Assembly: GCA_022563535.1 (NCBI GenBank)
Contig: JADFNE010000021.1
Coordinates: forward strand, 1-64,000
DNA: 64,000 nucleotides
DNA from: Myxococcales bacterium
Lineage (GTDB): Bacteria; Myxococcota_A; UBA9160; UBA4427
Direction of reading: 5' to 3'
Below the pieces are notes generated by a model. That model had not been told where the DNA came from, did no database searches, and saw nothing but the letters and a program-made list of their open reading frames with translations. Made by a program: the position numbers and the translations under genes. How positions within the stretch are numbered: the first letter of the stretch is position 1; each line of letters opens with the position of its first letter. Positions 9,624-18,480 of this stretch are shown one piece after another.

Positions 9624-9749
9624 GTGCGCGGATCTCCCAGGTTTGCATCATTGTGAATTGCCCGATGAGTGGGTCGGCTGTTCTAGCGGGCATCTGAACT
9701 TGGAATCCGTAGTTTGTTACAGGTGTGCGTTGGCTGCGAATCATCCCGC

Positions 9750-11525
9750 CTACTCCATTCGCAGGCTGCGCAGTCGGTTGATTGCTGCCGCGATTTCGTG
9801 ACGACGAGGGCGGGCAAGGTTTCCCGGATGGTGTTCTCCGCTCCCGTACGGGTCGAGGGCCTCCAGGCCTTCGCGGTCGAGCAGTGCGTCGAGTTCGTCG
9901 AGAATCACTGTGAGGGTCGCGCCATTTTTCATCGCGTGCTTGCTCGCCCAATGGATCGAGAGCCCGGCAGCTCGGGCCTGGCTGGTGTCCACGAGTTGCG
10001 AAACGCCCCGCAGATCGAGATCGCATCGGCCATAGCGGATGACGTTGGGTTCCCGGGCCTCGATCTTGACTCCCTTTTTTCCGCGCGATGCATCGAAGCT
10101 TTGCGAAATGGGAATTCGCGGTGGGGGGGATTCGATGGCGCCCCGACCTTCTCGCTGTCGCTTGCCCGGGTTCGCTTGTGCGATCTGCTTTGCCGCCGCG
10201 GTTGCGTCGTGCACTTTGTAATCTCGCAGCATGATCACGCGATCCGCGGCTTCGAAGTAGTCGCCGCTTCCGCCCATGACGAGCACGGTCGAAATGCCGA
10301 GTACGTCGTGCAGGTCGCGAACGCGATCAACATAGGGTGTGATGGGTTCGTAGCGCTTGTGAACCAGCTCCTGCATGCGCGCGTCCCGGACCATGAAGTT
10401 GGTCGCGCAAGTATCTTCGTCGAGCAACAGGCCGCTGCACCCTGCTTCGATGGCTTCGACGATACTGGCCGCCTGACTCGTGCTTCCGCTGGCGTCGTCG
10501 CTGCAGAAAGCCCGGGTACTCCGATCGCCGGGGAGTTGGTCGATGAAAGCGTGGATGTCTACCCGTTCGATGCGACGGCCGTCTTCGGCGCGAATCTTGA
10601 CCAGGCCGCGGTCCGCCACGACAGTCTCGCGTCCGTCGCCCGGGATGTGAGGGTAGACACAGCGTTCGAGCGCCTGCAGCAAAGTCGACTTGCCGTGGTA
10701 GCCGCCGCCCACGATCAAGTTGACTCCCTTCGGGATCCCCATGCCGACCCACTGATGAGAACCCGCGCTCGAGATACGGCTGTTGACTTGATTGGGGACA
10801 TCGATGCAGACTTCAAATTCCGGCGGCGATTCGAAGGGAACCACGTCGGCTCCTTGTAGCGGCCGATCATTCGCCCCGGACTCTCTCGGAAGGATTGCGC
10901 CGTTGCCGACAAACGCGATCAATCCCCGCCCCGCGAGTGCTTCGCGAATCGCTTCCTGGTTTTCAATGCAGTGAACAAACGCCGTGACGCGATCAGCGTC
11001 GAGGGAGTCGAAGCGAAGCCCCATAAGTGATGCGCGCGGCACCGCATCGCATAGGAGTTCGCCTGCTCGCTTGCCGAGGATTCGCCGTCCCGCCGCGGGC
11101 AGCCCGACTTCGAGCCGAGCCTCGATCCAGTCGCCGTCGCGACTGATCCGCACGGCGGTTCGCTCGAGCACTTCCTGGCCGCCTGCGTCGATCCGGATCA
11201 GTCCGCTCTTGCCGCTGCCTTCTGACCGGGTTCCTTCTTCCGCTGCAGATTTTCCAATTGCACTGTGAATTGATCGCGCGACGAAGTCGGCGAGGGCCAG
11301 GCGCCGGACGGGACCTTCGATCAACTCGGCTGGAAATCCGGCGACCTCCATCGGAACCCGCACGCGGAGTTTCGAAGGTGCAGCAAACGGATCGCCTTGC
11401 ACGTGGTCGATATACAAGGTGAAGCCATCAAAGGCGTAGGCTCCGCGCAAATCTTTCAACGCGGGGTAACCGCGACCCTCGAGGCGGTGACATTCGCTTT
11501 CGAGGGTCGCTCGAGTCCGATTCAT
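9750..11525 (-). CDS. ABC-class P-loop ATPase (predicted, PF09818-like)
   Basis: 591 aa. A soluble ABC-type ATPase without membrane segments, of the poorly studied family annotated as predicted ATPase of the ABC class. A Walker A loop GGGYHGKSTLLQAL lies near the middle. GLLLDEDTCATNF resembles a Walker B region, and VMGGSGDYFEAADRVI follows. The long N-terminal domain and the C-terminal IRYGRCDLDLRG segment are typical of the family. Its start codon overlaps the stop of the upstream TPR lipoprotein (ATGA, 11522-11525), so the two are translationally coupled. Function is unknown in the family; RNA or nucleotide-related roles have been suggested without firm proof. Confidence 0.8.
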   Translation of the reverse strand: MNRTRATLESECHRLEGRGYPALKDLRGAYAFDGFTLYIDHVQGDPFAAPSKLRVRVPMEVAGFPAELIEGPVRRLALADFVARSIHSAIGKSAAEEGTRSEGSGKSGLIRIDAGGQEVLERTAVRISRDGDWIEARLEVGLPAAGRRILGKRAGELLCDAVPRASLMGLRFDSLDADRVTAFVHCIENQEAIREALAGRGLIAFVGNGAILPRESGANDRPLQGADVVPFESPPEFEVCIDVPNQVNSRISSAGSHQWVGMGIPKGVNLIVGGGYHGKSTLLQALERCVYPHIPGDGRETVVADRGLVKIRAEDGRRIERVDIHAFIDQLPGDRSTRAFCSDDASGSTSQAASIVEAIEAGCSGLLLDEDTCATNFMVRDARMQELVHKRYEPITPYVDRVRDLHDVLGISTVLVMGGSGDYFEAADRVIMLRDYKVHDATAAAKQIAQANPGKRQREGRGAIESPPPRIPISQSFDASRGKKGVKIEAREPNVIRYGRCDLDLRGVSQLVDTSQARAAGLSIHWASKHAMKNGATLTVILDELDALLDREGLEALDPYGSGEHHPGNLARPRRHEIAAAINRLRSLRME

Positions 11526-12658
11526 CCCGTGCGCGGATCTGGTTCGTCGGCCGCACCGCCTGCACCGCCGATGCCGCTTATGTCCTTACAATGTTCATCG
11601 AATTGTTTTTCGCAATTCGTTTCGGCGAAGTTGCAGGCTCTTGCGACATCGCCGAGACGAGTGCCGATGAATTTGGCGTAGTCACAACGCGCCTTGGGGT
11701 CTTCGTCGCCGAAGACGGCGAGCGCTTCCAGGTAATGACGGTCGGCTTCCTCGAGTCGGCCCTGCTTGTCGTAGATTCGCGCCAGGTTCCACTTGTTGAT
11801 CGGGTCGTCGGGGTTGATCGCGACCGCGCGTTCCGAATACTCGAGTGCCTTTTCGCCGTTTCCGGTCATTGCGTAGAAGGCTCCGAGATTCGATATCACC
11901 CGATGGTCCAGGGGATGGTGCTTTTCGATGACCTTCAAGAAGGTAAGCCCCTCATCGATATCGCCGGACCGCTGAAAGCGCCCCAGGAGTCGAAACCATT
12001 TGTCGAGATGCATGCGCGAAGAGAAAAACTCGAGAGAACTGTCGAGGGCGATGTTCGCCTCGCGGTGGCGACCCGCCAGAATCAGCACGTCGACGCGTCC
12101 GATATGGGCGTCCGAGTCGAGGGGTACCGCCGCAATTGCCGCGCCGTAGTGTTCGACGGCGGCGTTCGTGCGCGCGCGAGAGATGCGTGATCGGTTCCCG
12201 GGTGCACCGTTACCTTTGTCGCCACTGGGCTGTGAGCGCGCGGTGGCGATCTCGACGTTCGCCAGACATTTATGTGCTTCTCCGTGGTGACCGTCGTCGG
12301 ACTCGCCCAGCCAGGCTTCGCACAGGGCCCGCGCCCCTTCGGTCGCGCCAGACGACAGCAAGGGGGCCCAGCGATCGAAGGCCTCGCGCGCCTTGCGGTT
12401 GCGTGCGGCCGCTCTCGTCGGATTGTGTGTGCCACCCAACTCGCCGATTGGCGGGGCGCTGTCGACCCGCGATGTGAGCGGGCTTTCGCCGTCGGATGCA
12501 GGTTCTTCGCTGCATGCAAGCGCTGAGAAGCCCAGGCCGACGAGGCAGCCCACGAGCATCCAGCTCTGCGCTAGCCGGCCCATGGAGCGACTTTGTGTGT
12601 GTTGGTTCGCTGTATTCTCGGACCCGTTGGGCACAACTCGTTGCCAGAAAAGCTTCAC
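11522..12658 (-). CDS. TPR-repeat lipoprotein
   Basis: 378 aa from a GTG at 12658, which follows a strong GGAGGGAAACC ribosome site. An alternative ATG at 12583 gives a shorter and more typical signal peptide but lacks a clear ribosome site. A hydrophobic segment ends in LGFSALAC, a good lipobox, so the mature protein should be an acylated Cys-anchored protein. The C-terminal half holds tetratricopeptide repeats (for example VISNLGAFYAMTGNGEKALE and WNLARIYDKQGRLEEADRHY). TPR domains mediate protein-protein contacts. The last four bases overlap the start of the ABC-class ATPase gene, suggesting coordinated amounts of the two proteins although one is enveloped and one cytosolic. Confidence 0.78.
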   Translation of the reverse strand: MKLFWQRVVPNGSENTANQHTQSRSMGRLAQSWMLVGCLVGLGFSALACSEEPASDGESPLTSRVDSAPPIGELGGTHNPTRAAARNRKAREAFDRWAPLLSSGATEGARALCEAWLGESDDGHHGEAHKCLANVEIATARSQPSGDKGNGAPGNRSRISRARTNAAVEHYGAAIAAVPLDSDAHIGRVDVLILAGRHREANIALDSSLEFFSSRMHLDKWFRLLGRFQRSGDIDEGLTFLKVIEKHHPLDHRVISNLGAFYAMTGNGEKALEYSERAVAINPDDPINKWNLARIYDKQGRLEEADRHYLEALAVFGDEDPKARCDYAKFIGTRLGDVARACNFAETNCEKQFDEHCKDISGIGGAGGAADEPDPRTG

Positions 12659-12686
12659 GGTTTCCCTCCCCCGCTCGAAGATACCC

Positions 12687-12698
12687 CAATCGCGATTG
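12687..12698. promoter_or_regulatory. 12-bp perfect palindrome CAATCGCGATTG in a divergent promoter region
   Basis: Perfect palindrome 29 bp upstream of the TPR lipoprotein start and 122 bp upstream of the hydrolase start, in a 162-bp divergent gap. Position and symmetry suggest a dimeric regulator operator. No second copy was noticed, so this is tentative. Confidence 0.3.
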
Positions 12699-12820
12699 CA
12701 GTAGTGGGGATCTACGTAATGGAGTGGCGGTCGCCCGCCCGCGGTGCTTCCCTTGCTGGACCCGCGGCGCCCGCCGGCGACACGTGACCCATGGCATGTG
12801 AATGGAACGGAGGTCGATCG

Positions 12821-14230
12821 ATGCTCGAAGCGATCAAGTTTTCTCGAAGTTTCTGGCTCCCACTCGCAACGGGATTGGGGTGGATTCTTTCCGGGGAGGC
12901 GGGCGGATTCCTGTCGCTCGTGTATTCGCTGCCCCCGGCTTTCCTCTGCTTCTCGGCTGCATACATGGGCATGACGGCTGTGGGAGGAAAGAACTCAACC
13001 ACCCTCGCGGCACTCGGTGGCGCAATCGGGGTCGTGTTTGGGATCCCGGCCCTGGTCTTTTACGGCCTGGGCCTGGGCGTGATGTTGATCGCACTATCTG
13101 CCTGGACCTTTATCGACGCTGGAAACGGCGCGGCCAACAGCTTCGAACCCCTCGAAGATGTACCTGCGGCCGAACTGAGCCCGGTTTTCTCTGCGCAGGT
13201 GGCTCTCGACGAAGCCCTGCTGGGTGCCATAACGCTAATGGTTCCGGTGCCGAGTCTCGAAGACGGGGTGCGAATCGAGCGCGAAGTTTCAGCAGCGATC
13301 GAATTGTTCGAAGCCCAGGGTTGGCTCGAAAAGCCGGAAGACTATCACCGCATACCCCTGCCGCTGGATGTCCCGAGCATTAAGCAGGCGAGTGTCCGCA
13401 CCTTGGCGGGCCGGATCGATTTTGAGTCCCTGAGTTTCGACAGCGAGTACGAACCCATGGCCGACGAACCCGGCCGCGATCGCTGGCAAGGATACGTGTC
13501 CAATCGCACCGCCCATGCCCACGTTCTGCGCCACCCCGGGGCGCCGCGTCCCTGGATTGTATGCATTCACGGCTACCAGATGGGCAGACCGGTCGCGGAC
13601 TTCACTGCCTTCGATCCTCGTATCTTCCACCAAAAGTTCGGTTTCAACATGTTGCTCCCCACCCTGCCGCTTCACGGCCCCCGAAAAGCCGGTCGCTTCA
13701 GTGGGGACGGCTACTTGAGTGGCGACGTGCTCGACAGCATCCACGCGACAAGTCAGGGCATTTGGGACATCCGCCGGTTGATTACCTGGGTGCGCGCACA
13801 AGACGCGCCGAGCGTTGGAGTCTACGGACTTTCGCTCGGGGGATTCAACGCGTCGCTCTTGAGTGGCCTGGAGCCCAGCCTGGACTTTGCAATTGCCGGC
13901 ATTCCGATGACGGATCTGTCCGCAACGTACTGGCGACATCTACCCGACCAGGTCATTCGCCAATTTCTCGATGTCGGTCTGACCCGAGAGAAACTCGACC
14001 TCATCACACAGGTGGTGTCGCCGATCAGACTGACTCCAAAGGTCCCTGCCGAAGGTCGCGCCATCTTCGGCGCCGTAGGCGATCGACTCGTCTCCCCCAA
14101 ACAAGTCCGCGATCTGGCCCGCCACTGGAACCACCCCACCACCTGGTACCAAGGCTCCCACCTGACCTTCTTCTTCGACGACAACGTCAAACAACTTCTA
14201 TCCAGAACCCTGATCCAACCGTCTCTCTAA
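12821..14230 (+). CDS. Membrane-anchored alpha/beta hydrolase
   Basis: 469 aa from ATG 12821, chosen because GGAGG lies seven bases upstream; the in-frame ATG at 12791 has none. The N-terminus carries hydrophobic segments, roughly residues 8-28, 30-50 and 70-100. The C-terminal half is an alpha/beta hydrolase. It has an oxyanion-type segment [11 protein letters not shown], the nucleophile elbow GLSLGG, an acid region near GAVGDRLV and a likely catalytic His in YQGSHLTFF. The substrate cannot be told; a lipid or ester is plausible from the membrane anchor and lipid-metabolism neighbours. It is convergent with the thiolase gene, overlapping by 4 bp. Confidence 0.75.
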   Translation: MLEAIKFSRSFWLPLATGLGWILSGEAGGFLSLVYSLPPAFLCFSAAYMGMTAVGGKNSTTLAALGGAIGVVFGIPALVFYGLGLGVMLIALSAWTFIDAGNGAANSFEPLEDVPAAELSPVFSAQVALDEALLGAITLMVPVPSLEDGVRIEREVSAAIELFEAQGWLEKPEDYHRIPLPLDVPSIKQASVRTLAGRIDFESLSFDSEYEPMADEPGRDRWQGYVSNRTAHAHVLRHPGAPRPWIVCIHGYQMGRPVADFTAFDPRIFHQKFGFNMLLPTLPLHGPRKAGRFSGDGYLSGDVLDSIHATSQGIWDIRRLITWVRAQDAPSVGVYGLSLGGFNASLLSGLEPSLDFAIAGIPMTDLSATYWRHLPDQVIRQFLDVGLTREKLDLITQVVSPIRLTPKVPAEGRAIFGAVGDRLVSPKQVRDLARHWNHPTTWYQGSHLTFFFDDNVKQLLSRTLIQPSL

Positions 14231-15417
14231 CTCGCCATCCGATAAAGCGCCAACACCGCCGCCCCACCCAACCCGAGGTTGTGCTGCAACGCAATCTTCG
14301 CATCGGCAACCTGTCGCTTGTCTGCCGTGCCCCGCAATTGCCAAGTAAGCTCCGAACACTGAGCCAACCCAGTCGCCCCAAGCGGATGCCCCTTCGAGAT
14401 CAACCCGCCCGACGGGTTCACCACCACCTGGCCACCATAGGTCTGTGCGCCCGAGTCGATGAACTCACCCGCCTTGCCTTCGGGGCACAGCCCCAGGGCT
14501 TCATAGGTGATGAGTTCATTGGCGGAAAAGCAGTCGTGAAGTTCGATCACGTCCACGTCTTCCGGCCCGAAACCCGACGCTTCGTAGAGTTTGGCGGCGC
14601 CAGCCTTCGTCATGTCACTGCCGACCATTTTGATCATGCTTCCTTCGAAGGAACTCGCGAAGTCCGTGGTCATGTTCATGGCGAGAATCTCGACCGCCTG
14701 GCCGCGCAGACCATGTGAGTTGACGAAATCTTCACTCGCCACGATTGCCGCGGCTGAACCATCGCTGGTGGGGCAGCACTGCAACTTGGTCAACGGATCG
14801 TAGATTTTGGGTGCAGCCAGGATTTCTTCCAGGGTGTACTCGTCCTGGAACTGGGAGTAGGGGTTGTTGACCGAGTGCTTGTGGTTCTTGTACCCGATCT
14901 TGGCGAAGTGTTCGGGCTTCGTTCCGTAGCGCTGCATATGCTCGCGGCCCGCGTTGCCGAACATCTGGGCGGCTGCGGGTGCCTTGGCGTCGAAGCCGCA
15001 CTGCTCGTTCATTACGGCAAAGTGTTTGTCGAGTGCCATCGTGCGGTCGGTGTACTTGATGCCGAGGGAACCCTTCTCCATCTTTTCGAAACCCAGCGCC
15101 ATCACGCAATCCGCAATTCCGCCCTCGACGAACTGCTTGGCCATGTGGAGGGCAGTGCTGCCCGTGGAGCAGTTGTTGTTCACGTTGTAGATGGGAATGC
15201 CAGAGTGCCCGAGTTCGTAGAACGCGCGCTCTCCCGCGGTCGAGTCGCCATAGCAGTAACCGACAGCGGCCTGCTCGATTTCTTCGAACTTGATGCCCGC
15301 GTCTTCGATCGCCTTGTTGCCCGCTTCGCGCGCCATGTCGGGGTAGCACCAGTCTTTTGATCCGGGCTTCTCAAACTTGGTCATCCCGACGCCGATTATG
15401 AATGTCTTGCGTCCCAT
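14227..15417 (-). CDS. Thiolase-like acyltransferase of the SCP-X/lipid-transfer family
   Basis: 396 aa from ATG 15417, with GGAG nine bases upstream. These proteins resemble the thiolase domain of sterol carrier protein X and cleave or form beta-keto acyl-CoA, often for branched or sterol side chains. The active-site Cys is in NNNCSTGS near residue 83. The C-terminal HDCFSANE block and the [20 protein letters not shown] block carry the expected His residues. The lone family member here has no adjacent DUF35/OB-fold partner, which many SCP-X thiolases have. Divergent from the Fe-S flavoenzyme gene, with which it could share a lipid-degradation role. Confidence 0.88.
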   Translation of the reverse strand: MGRKTFIIGVGMTKFEKPGSKDWCYPDMAREAGNKAIEDAGIKFEEIEQAAVGYCYGDSTAGERAFYELGHSGIPIYNVNNNCSTGSTALHMAKQFVEGGIADCVMALGFEKMEKGSLGIKYTDRTMALDKHFAVMNEQCGFDAKAPAAAQMFGNAGREHMQRYGTKPEHFAKIGYKNHKHSVNNPYSQFQDEYTLEEILAAPKIYDPLTKLQCCPTSDGSAAAIVASEDFVNSHGLRGQAVEILAMNMTTDFASSFEGSMIKMVGSDMTKAGAAKLYEASGFGPEDVDVIELHDCFSANELITYEALGLCPEGKAGEFIDSGAQTYGGQVVVNPSGGLISKGHPLGATGLAQCSELTWQLRGTADKRQVADAKIALQHNLGLGGAAVLALYRMAS

Positions 15418-15611
15418 GGTCGTGTCTCCATCTGCGCGCTTGAGTCTTTCGAGGTTTGGCGGGTCAATTTAGCACGCTGCCGCCCGCCGAGTCGGAGACG
15501 CGAGCAGGCAAAACAACAGCCTCGCTGGGTTCGCCCAATTCGTTCCGGCTCGGGTAGAATCAGGCTGCAGGATCCGCGCATACGTGTGCTTCTGCTCATC
15601 GAGGAACTTCC

Positions 15612-17579
15612 ATGGCACTTCGTTTTCCCAATCTATTTTCCCCGCTTCGCATCCGGAACCTCACGCTCAAGAATCGAATCGGCTCTTCAGGCCACGACAC
15701 CTGCCTGGCGGATCACACGCTTCCCGGCGATGCAATGGTCGCCTACCACCGCGCGCGAGCGAAGGGCGGAGCTGGACTGATCGTTCTCGAAGTCTCTGGA
15801 GTGCACGAGTCTGCGCGTTATACCGCGGAGATGATGCTCGCGACCCACGACGACTGCATTCCAGGCTTCCGGAGAATTGCCGAAGCAGTTCACGAGTACG
15901 ATTGCGTCGTAATCGGTCAGCTATTCCATCCGGGTCGCGAGATCCTGTCTTCGCCGAGCGGCACGGCTCCCGTCGCCTACTCGTCGTCGGATGTTCCCAA
16001 CGAGCGCTTCCACGTCACCCCCAGGGCTGTCCCGAAAAATGTGATTCAGGAAATCGTCCAGGGCTTTGGCCAGAGCGCGGCCCGGCTCGTTCGGGCCGGT
16101 CTGGATGGCGTGGAGATCGTTGCCAGCCACGGATACCTGCCCGATCAGTTCATGAATCCGCGAGTCAATCAGCGAACAGACGAGTACGGTGGGAGTTTGG
16201 ACAACCGCCTTCGCTTCCTGCGCGAGTGCATCGAATCCATTCGCGCCAACATCGGCGACCGCGCCATCGGCTTGCGTATCTCGGGAAGCTCGTGGGATTC
16301 CGACGGACTGCAGCGCGACGAGATCCTCGAGATGTGCGCGGCCTTGGATGGTGACGGCGAGATCGACTACTACAGCGTAACGGCGGGCTCCTCTGCGAGC
16401 ATCATGGGCTCCATTCACATTGCGCCGCCGATGGGTTCGTACGAAAGCGCCTACGTGGCGCCGGACGGCAAGGCCCTCAAGGCAGTCGTTTCCAAGCCCG
16501 TCATGGTTACCGGTCGCATTACGACACCCGGGGTGGCCGAGCAGATCATCAGTCGTGGCGAGGGAGACATCTGCGGCATGACCCGCGCGATGATCTGCGA
16601 CGAACAACTCGCGAACAAGGCATTGGAAGATCGTGCCGACGAGATCCGCGAGTGCATCGGCTGCAATCAGGCATGCATTGGGCACATGCACGTCGGTGCG
16701 CCGATCTCGTGCATTCAACACCCCGAATCCGGGCGGGAGCTCATCTACGGTGAGCGAAAGCCAGCGAAGAAAAGACGCCGCATCATGGTCGTAGGTGGAG
16801 GGCCCGGTGGCATGAAGGCCGCGGCGGTTGCGGCGGAACGCGGTCACGACGTGACACTCTACGAAGCGACCGAGCAGCTCGGCGGGCAGGCGCTATTGGC
16901 GCAACAACTGCCGGGACGCGGCGACTTCGGCGGACTCATCACAAATTTGAATCGCGAACTCGAACAAGCCGGAGTTCGCGTAATCACCAAGCTTGGCGTC
17001 GACGTGGAGAGGATTCGAAAAGAGAGCCCCGACGCCGTCATCCTGGCAACCGGTGCAAGGCCCCGAACCCCCGAGATCGAGCAGGCAGACGACGCCCATG
17101 TGCTGGGGGCCTGGGAGGTCATCTCGGGACAGGCGCGCCCAGGCACCTCCGTCGTGGTCGCCGACTGGCGCTGCGACTGGATCGGACTCGGGCTCGCCGA
17201 GCTACTCGCGCGCGATGGCTGTCGCGTGAGGCTCTGCGTGAACGGAATGATGCCGGGGGAGACGATCCAGCAATACGTGCGCGACCCCTGGCTGGGCACG
17301 ATGCACAAACTGGGGGTCGAAGTCATTCCCCTGGTGCGCCTGGCCGGCGTTGATTCAGACACGGTCTACTTCGAGCACACCTTGAGCGGCGAGCCTCTCA
17401 TGTGCGAGGAGGTCGACACGCTCGTGCACTCCCTGGGGCACGTTTCGGTCAATGCGCTCGAACGGGAACTCCAAGCCAGCGACTACTCGGGAAACATCAT
17501 GGCGCTAGGCGACTGCGTCTGCCCGAGGACCGCCGAAGAAGCCGTCCTCGAGGGTCTGGAACTGGGATCGGCCGTCTAG
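15612..17579 (+). CDS. Iron-sulfur flavin oxidoreductase (2,4-dienoyl-CoA reductase/TMADH-like)
   Basis: 655 aa from ATG 15612, with GAGGAA upstream. Architecture is an N-terminal Old Yellow Enzyme FMN barrel (about 1-340), a 4Fe-4S cluster and a C-terminal FAD/NAD-binding module (about 385-655). The cluster ligands are visible as C-x2-C-x3-C-x11-C in CIGCNQACIGH plus a later Cys in PISC. The barrel has the HGYLPDQFMNPRVNQRTDEY-type segment, and the dinucleotide loop is VVGGGPGGMKAAAVAAERG. This family reduces dienoyl-CoA, bile acid-like enones or demethylates amines. With a thiolase next door, an unsaturated acyl-CoA or steroid-like substrate is the best guess. Confidence 0.88.
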   Translation: MALRFPNLFSPLRIRNLTLKNRIGSSGHDTCLADHTLPGDAMVAYHRARAKGGAGLIVLEVSGVHESARYTAEMMLATHDDCIPGFRRIAEAVHEYDCVVIGQLFHPGREILSSPSGTAPVAYSSSDVPNERFHVTPRAVPKNVIQEIVQGFGQSAARLVRAGLDGVEIVASHGYLPDQFMNPRVNQRTDEYGGSLDNRLRFLRECIESIRANIGDRAIGLRISGSSWDSDGLQRDEILEMCAALDGDGEIDYYSVTAGSSASIMGSIHIAPPMGSYESAYVAPDGKALKAVVSKPVMVTGRITTPGVAEQIISRGEGDICGMTRAMICDEQLANKALEDRADEIRECIGCNQACIGHMHVGAPISCIQHPESGRELIYGERKPAKKRRRIMVVGGGPGGMKAAAVAAERGHDVTLYEATEQLGGQALLAQQLPGRGDFGGLITNLNRELEQAGVRVITKLGVDVERIRKESPDAVILATGARPRTPEIEQADDAHVLGAWEVISGQARPGTSVVVADWRCDWIGLGLAELLARDGCRVRLCVNGMMPGETIQQYVRDPWLGTMHKLGVEVIPLVRLAGVDSDTVYFEHTLSGEPLMCEEVDTLVHSLGHVSVNALERELQASDYSGNIMALGDCVCPRTAEEAVLEGLELGSAV

Positions 17580-17616
17580 CAGGCTAGGAGCCGCCGCGCG
17601 TTGGTCCCCTCGACGG

Positions 17617-18414
17617 CTAGATCTTGAAGTGATCGCGGATGAGGCGCAGCACCAACCAGTCCGGCAGCAATCGCTTACCAAGGGGCATCATCAGAGAGTC
17701 TGGACCGATCGTGTAGCGAAAGCGCGGTCGCTTCGCGGTCAGGGCTTTTACGATAGCGTTCGCGACGACTTCGGGGCCGGGAGCTTTCGGGAGCGATTCG
17801 AGAATGACTTGCTCGCAGCTGCGTATGCGTTCGGCGTAGTGGGAGTTGCTGCCTTCGTTCCATTCCATGGCGGCATTGAATGGAGTGTTGATGTCCCCCG
17901 GCTCGATCAAGCTCACGCCAATTCCAAAGGGACGCACTTCGTTGTAGAGCGCACCCGCGATGGCTTCGACGGCGGCCTTGCTTGCGGAGTAGTGGGCTTG
18001 AAACGGGATCGGAGCGCGGCCACCGATCGATCCCACCAGCGCGATGCGTCCACTGCGCGCTTCGCGCATTTGCGGAAGCACTCGCTTCAATACCCTGAGC
18101 ACCCCCCCCAGGTTGGTGTCGAGTTGTCGCTGGTACGCTTCCATGGAGACTTCTTCGATGCTGCCGAAGATTCCAAAGCCCGCGTTGCAAACCAGCGCGT
18201 CGAGGGAACCACAGGCAGCGAGCACCTGGGTCACCGCTTTGTCGACGGATTCATCGCTGCAGACATCCATCGCGATCCAGTCGATGTGCTCGCCGAGAGA
18301 ATCCGCCGGCTCGTTTCGACTGGTCGCAAAAACTCGGTAGCCGTCTGCCGCGAGTGCCCGACAAGTTGCCAGGCCAATGCCGGATGTTCCGCCGGTTATG
18401 AGTACCGAACCCAT
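17617..18414 (-). CDS. Short-chain dehydrogenase/reductase
   Basis: 265 aa from ATG 18414, with AGGAGCC upstream; the frame to 18462 is not preferred. Classical SDR: cofactor loop TGGTSGIG near the N-terminus, NAG motif in VCNAGFG, catalytic Ser in VGSIGGRAP and Tyr-x3-Lys in YSASK. A Rossmann-fold NAD(P) oxidoreductase of unknown substrate. It ends a leftward gene series (DAG kinase, nucleotidyltransferase-like protein, CPBP protease, SDR), but the 66-bp gap to the protease and its own ribosome site leave co-transcription open. Confidence 0.88.
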   Translation of the reverse strand: MGSVLITGGTSGIGLATCRALAADGYRVFATSRNEPADSLGEHIDWIAMDVCSDESVDKAVTQVLAACGSLDALVCNAGFGIFGSIEEVSMEAYQRQLDTNLGGVLRVLKRVLPQMREARSGRIALVGSIGGRAPIPFQAHYSASKAAVEAIAGALYNEVRPFGIGVSLIEPGDINTPFNAAMEWNEGSNSHYAERIRSCEQVILESLPKAPGPEVVANAIVKALTAKRPRFRYTIGPDSLMMPLGKRLLPDWLVLRLIRDHFKI

Positions 18415-18480
18415 GCTGGCTCCTGGTTGCAAGTTGAAGCAGACGATATCACAGCGTCCCAATGGTTCAGCGCGTACCTG

